From CAZCDS01 sp964497585 (lineage in GTDB: Bacteria; Desulfobacterota; Desulfomonilia; Desulfomonilales; Desulfomonilaceae), in contig CAZCDS010000010.1 in NCBI GenBank assembly GCA_964497585.1, positions 81,822 to 145,821 of the forward strand: a stretch of 64,000 bases of DNA, written 5' to 3'. The stretch's first letter is position 1; the number at the start of each line of letters is the position of its first letter. A program made the translations under genes and the position numbers. Under the pieces are notes generated by a model. It ran no database searches and had not been told where the DNA came from. It was given only the letters and a program-made list of their open reading frames with translations. This document shows positions 52,187 through 61,364 of the stretch, in pieces.

Positions 52187-53032
52187 ATGCCGAAGATCAC
52201 GATTCAAACGTTGAGGGAGAAAAAGGCCAAGGGCGAGCCGATGACCTTTCTCACGGCGTACGACTATCCCTTCGCTATCCTCGAGCAAATGGCCGGGATC
52301 GATGTCATCCTCGTGGGCGACTCGATCGGGATGGTCGTGTACGGGTACGACTCCACGCTTCCCGTCACCGTGGACCTGATGATGCCGAGCGTAAAGGCGG
52401 TCAGGCAGGGCGCTCCGGACGTGTACCTCGTGGGCGACATGCCGTACATGAGCTACCAGCCCTCCAAAGAAGACGCCATCCGCAACGCCGGCCGCTTCAT
52501 GGCTGAGGCCGGGTGCGACGCGGTCAAGCTCGAGGGCGGCAGGGAAATGGCGGAGACGATCCGGGCCATGGTCGACGCCACCATTCCGGTGATGGCTCAT
52601 ATCGGTCTGACACCGCAGTCCGTCGCGCAGATGGGTGGGTACAAGGCCCAGGGCCGCGACATCGAGACAGCCAAGAAACTCGTGGAGGACGCGGAGATCC
52701 TCGAGCAAGCCGGAGCATCGAGTATCCTGCTCGAAGCGGTTCCTGCAGAGGTGGCGGCAGTCATCACGCGCAGAGCTAAGGTCCCCACCTTCGGAATCGG
52801 CGCGGGCCCGCACTGCGACGGTCAGGTCCTGGTGATCCACGACATGATCGGCATGTTCGATCGCAAGGTGGCCAAATTCGTAAAACAATACAAGGACGTC
52901 GGCTCGCAGATCGTGGAAGCGCTTCAGGAGTTCAGAAAAGAAGTCCTCGAGAGGAAGTTCCCCGCGAAGGAACACTGTTATCCCATGCCCGAAGACGTGG
53001 CCACGGAGCTTGAACGGCTCTACCCGAAGTGA
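52187..53032 (+). CDS. panB: 3-Methyl-2-oxobutanoate hydroxymethyltransferase
   Basis: 281 residues from ATG 52187 (MPKITIQTLREKKAKGEP); the longer frame from 52049 has a non-homologous head. PanB motifs: MTFLTAYDYPFA, VGDSIGMVVYGYDSTLPVT, VKLEGG, AHIGLTPQS, GIGAGPHCDGQVLVIHDMIG. It adds a hydroxymethyl group from methylene-THF to ketoisovalerate, the first step to pantoate. It is followed by panE in the same direction. Confidence 0.97.
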   Translation: MPKITIQTLREKKAKGEPMTFLTAYDYPFAILEQMAGIDVILVGDSIGMVVYGYDSTLPVTVDLMMPSVKAVRQGAPDVYLVGDMPYMSYQPSKEDAIRNAGRFMAEAGCDAVKLEGGREMAETIRAMVDATIPVMAHIGLTPQSVAQMGGYKAQGRDIETAKKLVEDAEILEQAGASSILLEAVPAEVAAVITRRAKVPTFGIGAGPHCDGQVLVIHDMIGMFDRKVAKFVKQYKDVGSQIVEALQEFRKEVLERKFPAKEHCYPMPEDVATELERLYPK

Positions 53033-53240
53033 GATCCGGAGGAGCCGCCTGGCAGAACGCTCCATTTGTTCCTCTCCATACGCGGGACCGCTGCAAATCC
53101 GGGTGCCACCGGCGCCTGCCTGCCAGTGCCTCCGGAGACCGCAGCGAGAAGCTGCAAAGCTATTTCTGAAACAATGCAGTCGTACTTCCTTCACCACATG
53201 GAGCGCCGTGCCCCTGCCCACCGAACCGAGAGGAGGTCAC

Positions 53241-54179
53241 ATGCGGGTCGGAATAGTCGGAGCCGGAGCGTTGGGATCGCTCGTGGGCGGTCTGCTCAGT
53301 CATGCGGGCGTCGACGTGGTTCTCCTTCGCCGCGACGAAGAGCACGTTGAGCATGTCAAGACAAACGGTCTGAAGCTCGAAGGAATGTCCGGCGACAAGC
53401 ATGTCCGCCCGGTGATCGTGAACGATCCGTCCGAGGTCGGAAAAGTGGATCTGGCCATCGTGCTCGTCAAGGCGTACGACACGCAAGCTGCCGTCCCCGC
53501 AGTCGCAACGATCCTTGGGAAGGATGGAGCGGTTCTGACGCTCCAGAACGGCGTGGGCAACTTCGAGATTCTGGACAAGGCCTTTCCCGGCAGAGTTCTC
53601 CTCGGAACGACTACCAACGGAGCACTTGCTCTGGGTCCGGGACAGGTCCGCCACACAGGGATCGGTCAGACGCATTTCGGTGAGGCTCACGGACGGGAGA
53701 GCGACCGGACCGGGTCCATCGCCGGGATGCTGGAAAAGCTCGATTTCGGGCCGGTTCACGTCGTGGACAACGCGATGGGATCCGTCTGGTCCAAGCTCGT
53801 CGTCAACGCGGCTATCAACGCTCCGGGAACCATATTGCGGGTGCGCAACGGAGGCATCGTAGAGTCCGAAGCAGGACAGGAATTGATTCACCATATCGTG
53901 GAGGAATGTCTGGCGGTGGTCAACGCGAAGGGGATCAAGCTCATTTTCGACGACCCCGAAGCTCAGGTGGTCGCTGTCTGTGAGGCCACCGCGACGAACC
54001 TCAACTCGATGTTCCAGGACATCCGCCTCGGCCGAAAAACAGAGATCGATTTCATCAACGGAGCAGTGGCCACGGAAGCTGAAGCAGTCGGCGTACCCGC
54101 GCCGACCAACCGCACGCTCTCCCTTATCATCAAAGCCATGGAAGCGACAACAGACCAGAGGGTGCCGGATTCCGATTAG
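53241..54179 (+). CDS. panE: 2-Dehydropantoate 2-reductase
   Basis: 312 residues from ATG 53241 after AGGAGGT. An NADP-binding Rossmann head GIVGAGALGSLVGGLLSHAG and a C-terminal helical domain with the catalytic-Lys region SVWSKLVVNAAINAPGT and the GRKTEIDFINGAV motif. It reduces ketopantoate to pantoate, completing the two pantoate steps together with PanB. Last gene of the plus-strand run; convergent with the SH3-like genes. Confidence 0.95.
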   Translation: MRVGIVGAGALGSLVGGLLSHAGVDVVLLRRDEEHVEHVKTNGLKLEGMSGDKHVRPVIVNDPSEVGKVDLAIVLVKAYDTQAAVPAVATILGKDGAVLTLQNGVGNFEILDKAFPGRVLLGTTTNGALALGPGQVRHTGIGQTHFGEAHGRESDRTGSIAGMLEKLDFGPVHVVDNAMGSVWSKLVVNAAINAPGTILRVRNGGIVESEAGQELIHHIVEECLAVVNAKGIKLIFDDPEAQVVAVCEATATNLNSMFQDIRLGRKTEIDFINGAVATEAEAVGVPAPTNRTLSLIIKAMEATTDQRVPDSD

Positions 54180-54198
54180 GACGGACCGCCACCTGTCC

Positions 54199-54921
54199 TC
54201 ATAGGCCGTTGAGAAGCCGGTCGGTATCGGCCCAGCTTTCCTCGAGATGTCTGTCCGTCCACCGATCCTCGTTAAAGATCTCGCCGTGGATTCGAACTTC
54301 AGGCAGAGCATCCCAGGAGGAGTCTTTTGAACGGGCGGCTCTTGTTCCGCTCGGCCCGTTCCTCCCTGCCGACACTGCTCTCCCCTGTCGAGCAGACGCC
54401 GGCGGCCATTTCACGTCCACATTTGCTTGCCTGACCCAACCTTTTGTCGGATTCTCGATAAAGAGCCACTTGCTGCTTGCGCCGATCCCTGTCAACTTTA
54501 CGGTCTCTCCCAAGGACAGGCATCCAAGCTTCTTGAACGAGATGCCGGGGCCGTTTCTCACAGTCAGACAGCCTTCATCCGTTGCCAGGTTGGAAACGGT
54601 TCCTGCTACCTCCGCGGACTTGAGGTAGCGCATGTTCAACCAGCCTTTACCGAAGGGTTCTTTGAGTTTCACCCAGCCGTTCTTGAATATGGAGTATCCC
54701 TGTATCGGTGTGCCATTCCTCATATATGCCAGAACCTTGCCTCCCTTTCGTGGAGCCGTGGCGACTACGAGCCCCTTGGGATGGTCTTGTTTGGCTACCC
54801 GTGCATATACGAAGCCGACGTTCTCGCCCCATACCGCTTTTTCCGCAGCTTGCCCGGTGCCGACCAGGCCCGGCAACAAGACGAAGGAACTAATCAGCAA
54901 TAATCGGTTGACAATACCCAT
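54199..54921 (-). CDS. Exported SH3-like protein (short paralogue)
   Basis: 240 residues from ATG 54921 after GGAGG. A signal peptide (MGIVNRLLLISSFVLLPGLVGTGQA) leads to KAVWGENVGFVYARVAKQDHPKGLVVATAPRKGGKVLAYM, the first bacterial SH3-like repeat, and a second repeat with CLTVRNGPGISFKKLGCLSLGE, where two cysteines are kept. A basic/Ser tail follows. It shares start and repeat arrangement with the gene just upstream, so it is a tandem duplicate. SH3b domains bind peptidoglycan or peptides; exact target not known. Confidence 0.75.
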   Translation of the reverse strand: MGIVNRLLLISSFVLLPGLVGTGQAAEKAVWGENVGFVYARVAKQDHPKGLVVATAPRKGGKVLAYMRNGTPIQGYSIFKNGWVKLKEPFGKGWLNMRYLKSAEVAGTVSNLATDEGCLTVRNGPGISFKKLGCLSLGETVKLTGIGASSKWLFIENPTKGWVRQANVDVKWPPASARQGRAVSAGRNGPSGTRAARSKDSSWDALPEVRIHGEIFNEDRWTDRHLEESWADTDRLLNGL

Positions 54922-55018
54922 GGTTTTACCTCCTGCCGCACCAATTTCCATCTTCGTCCAACCATCCCTCTCTTTCCTCCCGGGCCGGGCCACGTTTCGC
55001 AGATCACGTGGGGCATCC

Positions 55019-56932
55019 CTATCGCCTTCCTTTGAAGCCCTTGGTTATGCTTACGCCACCGGTCCCTCCGGAGGACGAACCTCCACCGGTCTTCCCAGTA
55101 GCTGCGGAAGAATCAGACATCGATACTCCCTGAGCGGTGCTACTCCCCAAATCAGATCCCGACGAACCGCTGGGGGAACCGGAGGAGACCGAGGAATCAC
55201 CTCCGACGTTACTCCCTCCGCCAAAATCGGCAGCATCGCCGCGGGAAAACCCGCCACCTGTTGATTCGTTCGCTCCACCCGAGACTCCGCCTCTGCCGGT
55301 GAACTCCGAAGGCTCACTTATCGAGACGCCTGGCGCAGAACCGCCGAATCCGGGCCCGGATGAACTCGAATCGGAAGAATCGTTGCCGCCAAAGTCACTG
55401 TCAACAGGGTCTCCGACGATGAACCCCTGGGTGGGGCCAGCCGGTGGATTTCCGCCGCCACCGATGACCGGAGCATCCTTCTTGCCGCCGCCGAAATCTT
55501 TGCCATCGTCACCTTCGGACGTGAAGACGGGACCCGAGCCTCCCACCGGTTGAATGGTGCGCCATCCGGAATCGTCACCCTTGCCTGAGCCCGCAGTCTC
55601 GGAGGGGCCCGACCCACCGCCGGATTCCGCGGGTGGATTTCCGCCCACAGGCTGAATCGTCATCCAGCCGGAGCTTTCGTCACCGGAGGTCTCGGAAGTT
55701 CCATCGGTGTCCTCTTCCTTTTTCCCAGTGAGAACAGGACCTGAATCGCCGGATCCGGGGATCTCGGCAGGTGGCGCAAGTGAACCGGTGCCGCCCTGAC
55801 CGCCGCCCTCAAGCGTAGCGGCCCCGCCGCCGGAACCTGCCATCTGGTTCTGAGGCGGACCTGCCTCCTCCGCTGCCTGTTGGGCCAGTTCCTGGATGAC
55901 CTGTGCGACGCACTCCGGATCGATTCCTTGTGCCGTACCGCAATTGGCTATCACGGGTCCCTCGCCCTCACCAAGTGGCGCGATCTCTGCGATCGTTCCG
56001 TCCGCATAAACGGCAACCGTCTCATTAAGGAGAACACGTGTCTCTTGACCGCCTTGCAGAATTGCTGTCACATAGTCCGCTGTAACCAACGCGCAATTGA
56101 ATGCTGTATTGCAGTTAATGGGGTGAATAGGGATGCCGTCCCGGGTATACCCGGAAACGGGATCCTCCGGTTCCGAAGCCTTGTAGCAATACTCGCCCCT
56201 GCAGAAGGTCCCGGGTGGATTCTGGACCGGGGGCGGTACGTTCTCTCGAGGAGGTCCAGTGCCCGTTCCCGTGCCAGGTAATCCCGGAACGGCACCGGTT
56301 CCGATCCCTACCTCACGGAATCGGTCGCTGACCGTTTTCAGGGATGTGTTACCTGGGATAAGCGGCGCGACAACGGGCCCCGTTGACTTCCCCTTCACTT
56401 TCCCTGGGGCTGCCACCGCGGCGGGACTAATACGGATGTTGGACACGAGCATCCAACCTTTGCCCTTGGTAAGCTGGAGCCAATTGTCAGCGGTCATGAC
56501 CCCGCTGAATGTCAGTCTCTGCCCAATCCCCGCGCAGCCGGCCTTCGGATGTGCTGATCCGGGACCTTTCCGCAACGGCACACAGAATTCGGGTGGAGCG
56601 ACACGGGTTACCCTCTGCTCAAAGGATCGTGGTTTGAGAAAGGAAACCTTAACCCATCCTCCCTTGTACGGCCGCTTCAACTGCATCCAGCCGTTCTTGA
56701 ACTTATTGTATCCTTGGACCTGGGAGCCTTTCTTCAGCTGTGCAATAGTGCCCGATTTCTCTGATGGTGCCGCGTGGACAGACACTCCCTTCCCGTCCTC
56801 GGACCGAGCAACCTCGGCGAATACCGGGCCGACGTTTTCCCCCCATACGAGTTCTTTGGAATTGGCGTCCGATAACGAAAAGGCTGCGATGATTGTTGCG
56901 GTTATAAGGAAAATTGTGTTTCGAGCCAACAT
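55019..56932 (-). CDS. Exported SH3-like protein with long Gly/Ser-rich tail (long paralogue)
   Basis: 637 residues. Signal peptide (MLARNTIFLITATIIAAFS), then VWGENVGPVFAEVARSEDGKGVSV and the second SH3-like unit with CVPLRKGPGSAHPKAGCAGIGQ, homologous to the other gene (same cysteine positions). After about residue 170 there is a linker and from about 370 to the end a low-complexity tail of Gly, Ser, Asp, Thr and Pro with recurring units such as GVSISEPSEFTG and GVSMSDSSAATG and the GWMTIQPVGG/GWRTIQPVGG pair. Upstream of the short paralogue by 97 bases, same strand; likely one transcript. Could be a surface or matrix protein. Confidence 0.75.
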   Translation of the reverse strand: MLARNTIFLITATIIAAFSLSDANSKELVWGENVGPVFAEVARSEDGKGVSVHAAPSEKSGTIAQLKKGSQVQGYNKFKNGWMQLKRPYKGGWVKVSFLKPRSFEQRVTRVAPPEFCVPLRKGPGSAHPKAGCAGIGQRLTFSGVMTADNWLQLTKGKGWMLVSNIRISPAAVAAPGKVKGKSTGPVVAPLIPGNTSLKTVSDRFREVGIGTGAVPGLPGTGTGTGPPRENVPPPVQNPPGTFCRGEYCYKASEPEDPVSGYTRDGIPIHPINCNTAFNCALVTADYVTAILQGGQETRVLLNETVAVYADGTIAEIAPLGEGEGPVIANCGTAQGIDPECVAQVIQELAQQAAEEAGPPQNQMAGSGGGAATLEGGGQGGTGSLAPPAEIPGSGDSGPVLTGKKEEDTDGTSETSGDESSGWMTIQPVGGNPPAESGGGSGPSETAGSGKGDDSGWRTIQPVGGSGPVFTSEGDDGKDFGGGKKDAPVIGGGGNPPAGPTQGFIVGDPVDSDFGGNDSSDSSSSGPGFGGSAPGVSISEPSEFTGRGGVSGGANESTGGGFSRGDAADFGGGSNVGGDSSVSSGSPSGSSGSDLGSSTAQGVSMSDSSAATGKTGGGSSSGGTGGVSITKGFKGRR

Positions 56933-57227
56933 CTTTACTACCTCCCCCCGCGCATCACCCCCCTGTTCGGCTCAAAACGGTCGCCCATTAGGAGTTCCGG
57001 GGGTGCCACCGGGTTTCACACCATGTGCATGATTTCATCAAAAGAACTCCTCTCAAGTTCTTGACTTGGGCGTACGTTAGTCATCCCTACCAAACCGGTC
57101 AAGATTCGCGTGTTGTTCGGGTACCCCCGGCACACAAAGGACCCTTGCCCTTCTCTGTGCCTTTGTGCCTCTCTAGTGAAAATTGCTTATCTTCTTCGTT
57201 TCTTGGTGTCTTCGTGGTGGGGATTTC
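56933..57227. other. Intergenic region between the SH3 operon and uvrA 3' end
   Basis: 295 bases. The stretch from about 57135 to 57230 repeats near-copies of CTTTGTGCCTC.AGTGAA and TTGGTGTCTTCGTGG, GT/CT-rich units seen as dispersed non-coding repeats in many bacteria. No gene. Confidence 0.45.
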
Positions 57228-57230
57228 CTA
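57135..57230. repeat. GT/CT-rich non-coding repeat
   Basis: Two loosely repeated units, CTGTGCCTTTGTGCCTCTC and CTTGGTGTCTTCGTGGTG, just past the uvrA stop. Copy number in the genome cannot be assessed here. Confidence 0.4.
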
Positions 57231-60185
57231 TCTTCGTCGTGCCTTTGCTCGCCTGCGGTTCACGCCTCTTTTCTTCGGCGTGCCGGGATTGTTGGCAGCG
57301 GACTTGGTTTTCTCGGGATTTTCCTGCACGGCCTGTTTCGGATCGATCTCAAAGGGCCGGTATCCCTTCTTGTTCTGCAGTACTTCCTTCAGGTAGAGGC
57401 CGGTGTACGATCCCGGAGCCTGGGCGATCTCTTCGGGTGTTCCTGTGGCGATGACCTTTCCGCCTTCGTTGCCTCCTTCCGGGCCGAGGTCGATAATGTG
57501 GTCCGCGACCTTGATCACGTCCATGTTGTGCTCGATGACGACGACGCTGTTGCCCGCGTCCACGAGGCTCTGCAGGACGTCCAGCAACTTGCGGATATCC
57601 GCGAAGTGCAGACCGGTGGTGGGTTCGTCGAGTATGTAGATCGTCCTGCCGGTGCTGCGCTTTGAAAGCTCTTTGGAGAGCTTGATCCGTTGTGCCTCGC
57701 CTCCGGAAAGGGTGGTGGCCGGCTGGCCGAGCTTGATGTACCCGAGCCCTACTTCCTGGATGGTCCTGAGCTTGTTGTAGATGGTGGGAATCGACTCCAT
57801 GAATTCCGCGCCCTGGTTCACCGTCATGTTCAGGATGTCGGAAATGTTTTTTCCCTTGTATTTGATCTCGAGGGTCTCACGGTTGTAGCGCTTCCCCTGG
57901 CATACGTCGCACTTCACATACACGTCGGGCAGGAAGTGCATCTCGATCTTGATGATGCCGTCTCCGTTGCAGGCCTCGCACCGGCCGCCCTTGACGTTGA
58001 AACTGTACCGGCCGGGTTTGTACCCTCTCATCCGCGATTCGGGCAGGTTCGAGAAAAGGTCGCGGATCGGAGTAAAGACCCCGGTATAGGTTGCGGGGTT
58101 CGATCTCGGCGTGCGGCCGATCGGGCTCTGATCGATGTCAATGACTTTGTCGATGAAGTGGATGCCCTGTATCGCGTCGACTTCGCCGGCCTTGTCGCGG
58201 GAGCGGTAGAGTCTCTGCGCGAGTGCTCGATGGAGCGTGTCCACCACAAGCGTGCTCTTGCCCGATCCTGAGACACCCGTCACGCAGGTGAAAAGCCCGA
58301 GGGGAAACCTCACGTCAATACTCTTGAGATTGTTCGCACGTGCCCCGCGCAGGACCAGGGCAGCCTTGCCCGGTTTTCGCCGTTTCTCCGGCAGCGGGAT
58401 GAACTCCTTGCCCGCGAGGAATTTGCCGGTCAGGGATTTGTTCGACTTAAGGAGTTTCTCGGGCGGTCCCGCGAAGACAATCTCCCCGCCGAGGAGTCCC
58501 GCGCCCGGTCCGAGATCTATGACGTGGTCCGCACTGAGTATGGTCTCGGGATCGTGCTCGACCACGAGGACCGTATTACCCTGGTCTCTCAGGTCAAGGA
58601 GCGTGGAAAGCAGTCGCTGATTGTCCCGTTGGTGCAGTCCGATGCTGGGCTCGTCCAGGATATAGAGGACTCCCACCAGAGACGACCCCACCTGGGTCGC
58701 GAGTCGGATGCGCTGGGATTCACCGCCGGAGAGCGTCGCGGACGCCCTGTCAAGGGTGAGGTAGCCCAGACCGACCTTGTCGAGGAAACCGAGCCGATCG
58801 GCAATCTCTTTGATCACCCGGCGCCCTATTTCCATGCGCCGTTCGTCCAGCTCGAGACCGGCCACGAATTCTTCGGCTTCCCTGACCGAGAGCGCTGTCA
58901 GCTTGTGGATCGGCATGTCTCCCACGAGAACGTGCCGGGCTTCTTTCTTCAGCCTCGCGCCGCCACAGGAAGGACACGGGATTGCGCTCATGTACCGGCT
59001 CAGCTCGTCGTCCGGCTCTTCCCGGTCGTTCTCCCGGTACTTGCGCTCCAGAAAGGGGATGATTCCCTCGTATGCCCGCCGGAACGAGTGCTTGCGGCCG
59101 TCCCGCTCGTAGTGGAAGTCGATCTGCTCGTCGGACCCGTACAGGACGATCTCCTGGACTCTCGCGGGGAGCTTGTTGAAAGCAGTGTTCGGGTCGAATC
59201 CGAAATGAACCGCCAGCGCGTCGACCATCTGATCGAGGAATATCGTGTTGCGCCTTTCCCAGGGAGCAATCGCGCCGTCTCGAATAGAGCGGCTCGGGTC
59301 GGGAACGATCAGATCCGGGTCGAATCTTACCTGCAGACCGAGGCCGCCGCACTCCTCGCATGCACCGAAGGGGTTGTTGAAGGAGAAGAGCCGAGGAGCA
59401 ATCTCTCCCAGTGACACCCCGTGCTCAGGGCAGGCGAATTTCTCGCTAAAGAGATGCTCGTCTCCTTCAAGCTCCTCCACAACAGCAATTCCGTCCCCCA
59501 GGCGAACCGCGGTCTCCAACGAGTCCGCCAACCTCTGTTCGGTTCCCGGCCTGACGATCAACCGATCCACCACGACCTGGATCGTATGTTTCTTGTTCTT
59601 GTCGAGTTTGATCTCTTCCGAGAGGTCTCGCATCTCGCCATCCACCTTGACCCTAACGAAGCCCTCCCGGGAAAGGTTCTGAAACTCCTTGTGATATTCG
59701 CCCTTCCTCCCCGTCACGATGGGAGCAAGCAAATGGATGCGCGTACCTTCGGGGAGTTCCATCACCTGATCGACCATCTGTTGAATCGTCATCGAACTGA
59801 TCGGACGACCGCACTCCCAACAGTGGGGAATCCCCACGCGTGCGTAGAGCAAACGAAGGTAGTCGTAGATCTCCGTCACGGTCCCCACGGTGGAACGAGG
59901 ATTCTTGGAGGTGGTCTTCTGCTCGATACTGATGGCCGGGGACAAGCCCTCGATGAGATCCACGTCAGGCTTGTCCATCATCTCGAGGAATTGCCGCGCG
60001 TACGCGGAGAGCGATTCCACGTACCGCCGCTGCCCTTCCGCGTAGATGGTGTCGAACGCGAGACTCGATTTGCCCGAACCCGACAGACCGGTGATAACGA
60101 CGAGGCGGTCCCGGGGGATTTCGAGGTCGATTTCTTTGAGATTATGTTCCCGGGCCCCCCGGATGATTATCTCTCTAGTTGCCAC
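57228..60185 (-). CDS. uvrA: Excinuclease ABC subunit A
   Basis: 985 residues. Twin ABC ATPase modules: GLSGSGKSSLAFDTIYAEG (first Walker A, about 33-41) and GVSGSGKSTLVVDTL (second), the signature LSGGESQRIRLATQVG and LSGGEAQRIKLSKEL, zinc modules with CPEHG...CEECGG, CPSCGG and CEACNGDG...CDVCQG. UvrA detects bulky DNA damage and loads UvrB. Length exceeds the usual 940 by a basic tail (NRRRAKARRR). Stands alone. Confidence 0.97.
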   Translation of the reverse strand: MATREIIIRGAREHNLKEIDLEIPRDRLVVITGLSGSGKSSLAFDTIYAEGQRRYVESLSAYARQFLEMMDKPDVDLIEGLSPAISIEQKTTSKNPRSTVGTVTEIYDYLRLLYARVGIPHCWECGRPISSMTIQQMVDQVMELPEGTRIHLLAPIVTGRKGEYHKEFQNLSREGFVRVKVDGEMRDLSEEIKLDKNKKHTIQVVVDRLIVRPGTEQRLADSLETAVRLGDGIAVVEELEGDEHLFSEKFACPEHGVSLGEIAPRLFSFNNPFGACEECGGLGLQVRFDPDLIVPDPSRSIRDGAIAPWERRNTIFLDQMVDALAVHFGFDPNTAFNKLPARVQEIVLYGSDEQIDFHYERDGRKHSFRRAYEGIIPFLERKYRENDREEPDDELSRYMSAIPCPSCGGARLKKEARHVLVGDMPIHKLTALSVREAEEFVAGLELDERRMEIGRRVIKEIADRLGFLDKVGLGYLTLDRASATLSGGESQRIRLATQVGSSLVGVLYILDEPSIGLHQRDNQRLLSTLLDLRDQGNTVLVVEHDPETILSADHVIDLGPGAGLLGGEIVFAGPPEKLLKSNKSLTGKFLAGKEFIPLPEKRRKPGKAALVLRGARANNLKSIDVRFPLGLFTCVTGVSGSGKSTLVVDTLHRALAQRLYRSRDKAGEVDAIQGIHFIDKVIDIDQSPIGRTPRSNPATYTGVFTPIRDLFSNLPESRMRGYKPGRYSFNVKGGRCEACNGDGIIKIEMHFLPDVYVKCDVCQGKRYNRETLEIKYKGKNISDILNMTVNQGAEFMESIPTIYNKLRTIQEVGLGYIKLGQPATTLSGGEAQRIKLSKELSKRSTGRTIYILDEPTTGLHFADIRKLLDVLQSLVDAGNSVVVIEHNMDVIKVADHIIDLGPEGGNEGGKVIATGTPEEIAQAPGSYTGLYLKEVLQNKKGYRPFEIDPKQAVQENPEKTKSAANNPGTPKKRGVNRRRAKARRR

Positions 60186-60614
60186 GTCACCTGCCTATGG
60201 TTGCAGATTTTCCCCCAATACCACACTCTCACGCCGGATGAGAGGGATTCAGACCCCCTCCCTTCACTGGAGGGAGCAGCAGGCCGCTGAAAACTTGCCA
60301 CATTATTTCGCCGGATTAGTGGTTTCTTGACGCCTGCGCTCCAGCACCCCCCCACGTCATAGGTATTCAACCCCAGGAGAAAAGTAAAGCCCACCACCCG
60401 GCGCCCCGGCCGGACAGGAAATCCTGAGCCTCGAAATGACACTCTCACGCGCTCCAGTCCTAACGTTTGAACATTTTTCCCTTTGTGATCAGCATGCTAG
60501 GTAAAAAAAATAAACTAGTTCTTGACGAACCACAGGGGACATGTTATCTCGCCGGTGTTTTCCGAGAGTGGGCTTGTCGGACCCCTCTCGAATTTTCAGT
60601 TACTTTGAGGAGGT
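60186..60614. other. Non-coding region between uvrA and a small helical gene
   Basis: 429 bases. Contains a small hairpin CTCCCT-AGGGAG (60258-60276) and the promoter at 60522-60549. Confidence 0.4.
60522..60549 (+). promoter_or_regulatory. Candidate promoter of the small helical gene
   Basis: TTGACG (60522-60527), 16-base spacer, TTATCT (60544-60549), 65 bases before the ATG. Confidence 0.45.
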
Positions 60615-61049
60615 ATGATTATGTTGTTCCCTTTTTCCGATCCGGCCGATGCTGTCTCCGAGCCTCCCGGCGACTTCAAAAGCAACTATCGGCGCCTCAA
60701 GAAAATCATCAACACGGCGCTCGCAGAAGGCACCCCCCTCGAGGAACTCCATCTCATTCCCAAAGACGTGTCCCCGCCGGCAGCTAAACAGCTTTCGCGG
60801 GATGATCTGATCACGCTCCTCCGCATCATACGGAGGATAAAGTCGCGGTACAAAGCCCTCCTGAAAAGTCCCGTACCCAGAGAACTCGAACGGGACATCC
60901 TGGCAAAAGCTTCCAGAGATCGCCTTCCCTGGGAAGATGAAGCTCTGGGCAAGCTTGAGAAATGGCGCGCGGATGTCAGAGCTGTGCGCGCCACCGTTCA
61001 AAAGGAACTCAACGACCACCTCAAAAGGGAAATCTTCCAAGGCATCTGA
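60615..61049 (+). CDS. Small helical cytoplasmic protein of unknown function
   Basis: 144 residues from ATG 60615 with a strong GAGGAGG site. Soluble and mostly alpha-helical with many Arg/Lys/Glu (IIRRIKSRYKALLKS, LEKWRADVRAVRATVQKEL). No motif recognised; could be a coiled-coil or DNA/RNA-binding helix bundle. Its own promoter lies upstream. Not related to its neighbours. Confidence 0.6.
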   Translation: MIMLFPFSDPADAVSEPPGDFKSNYRRLKKIINTALAEGTPLEELHLIPKDVSPPAAKQLSRDDLITLLRIIRRIKSRYKALLKSPVPRELERDILAKASRDRLPWEDEALGKLEKWRADVRAVRATVQKELNDHLKREIFQGI

Positions 61050-61364
61050 TCGTCCAGCAGTCTCCTACACGGCAGATCTGCAACGCTCCGGACAATATTC
61101 CGGACCGGTCACGGCATGATTCGTCATGAAACGGATCACGGTTGCTCACTGATCTGCTTTTCAGGTCTCAGGCGCTCCTTCGTCCCGCGCACGTGCGGGC
61201 TCGGGGCGCCGGAGACCTGCCGAAGTACGCTCCACCTTCCGAAGAAGCCGCCGACACAATTCTCCGGCCATCGTACGAGTTGATCCTGTAAGGCTTTCCC
61301 GTGTTCCGTGGGATTCCTGCCTGCCGATCTATCGGAGCGCTTGGCAATCACGCTCTGATCGACT
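61050..61364. other. Non-coding region with structured element
   Basis: 315 bases between the convergent small helical gene and DUF362 gene. Contains a palindrome TCCGGACAATATTCCGGA (about 61088-61105) and a large two-level hairpin (61162-61219). Confidence 0.45.
61162..61219. ncRNA. Structured hairpin of unknown function
   Basis: CAGGTCTC (61162-61169) pairs with GAGACCTG (61212-61219), continued by AGGCGC against GCGCC, with an inner stem CCCGC (61184-61188)/GCGGG (61195-61199). Such nested pairing over 58 bases suggests a transcribed structure, perhaps a bidirectional terminator, though no T-run follows. Confidence 0.4.

Noticed and set aside
54280..54320. tRNA-like TTCGAATCC motif on the minus strand
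   Set aside because: It lies in a coding region and no acceptor, D or anticodon arms can be formed.
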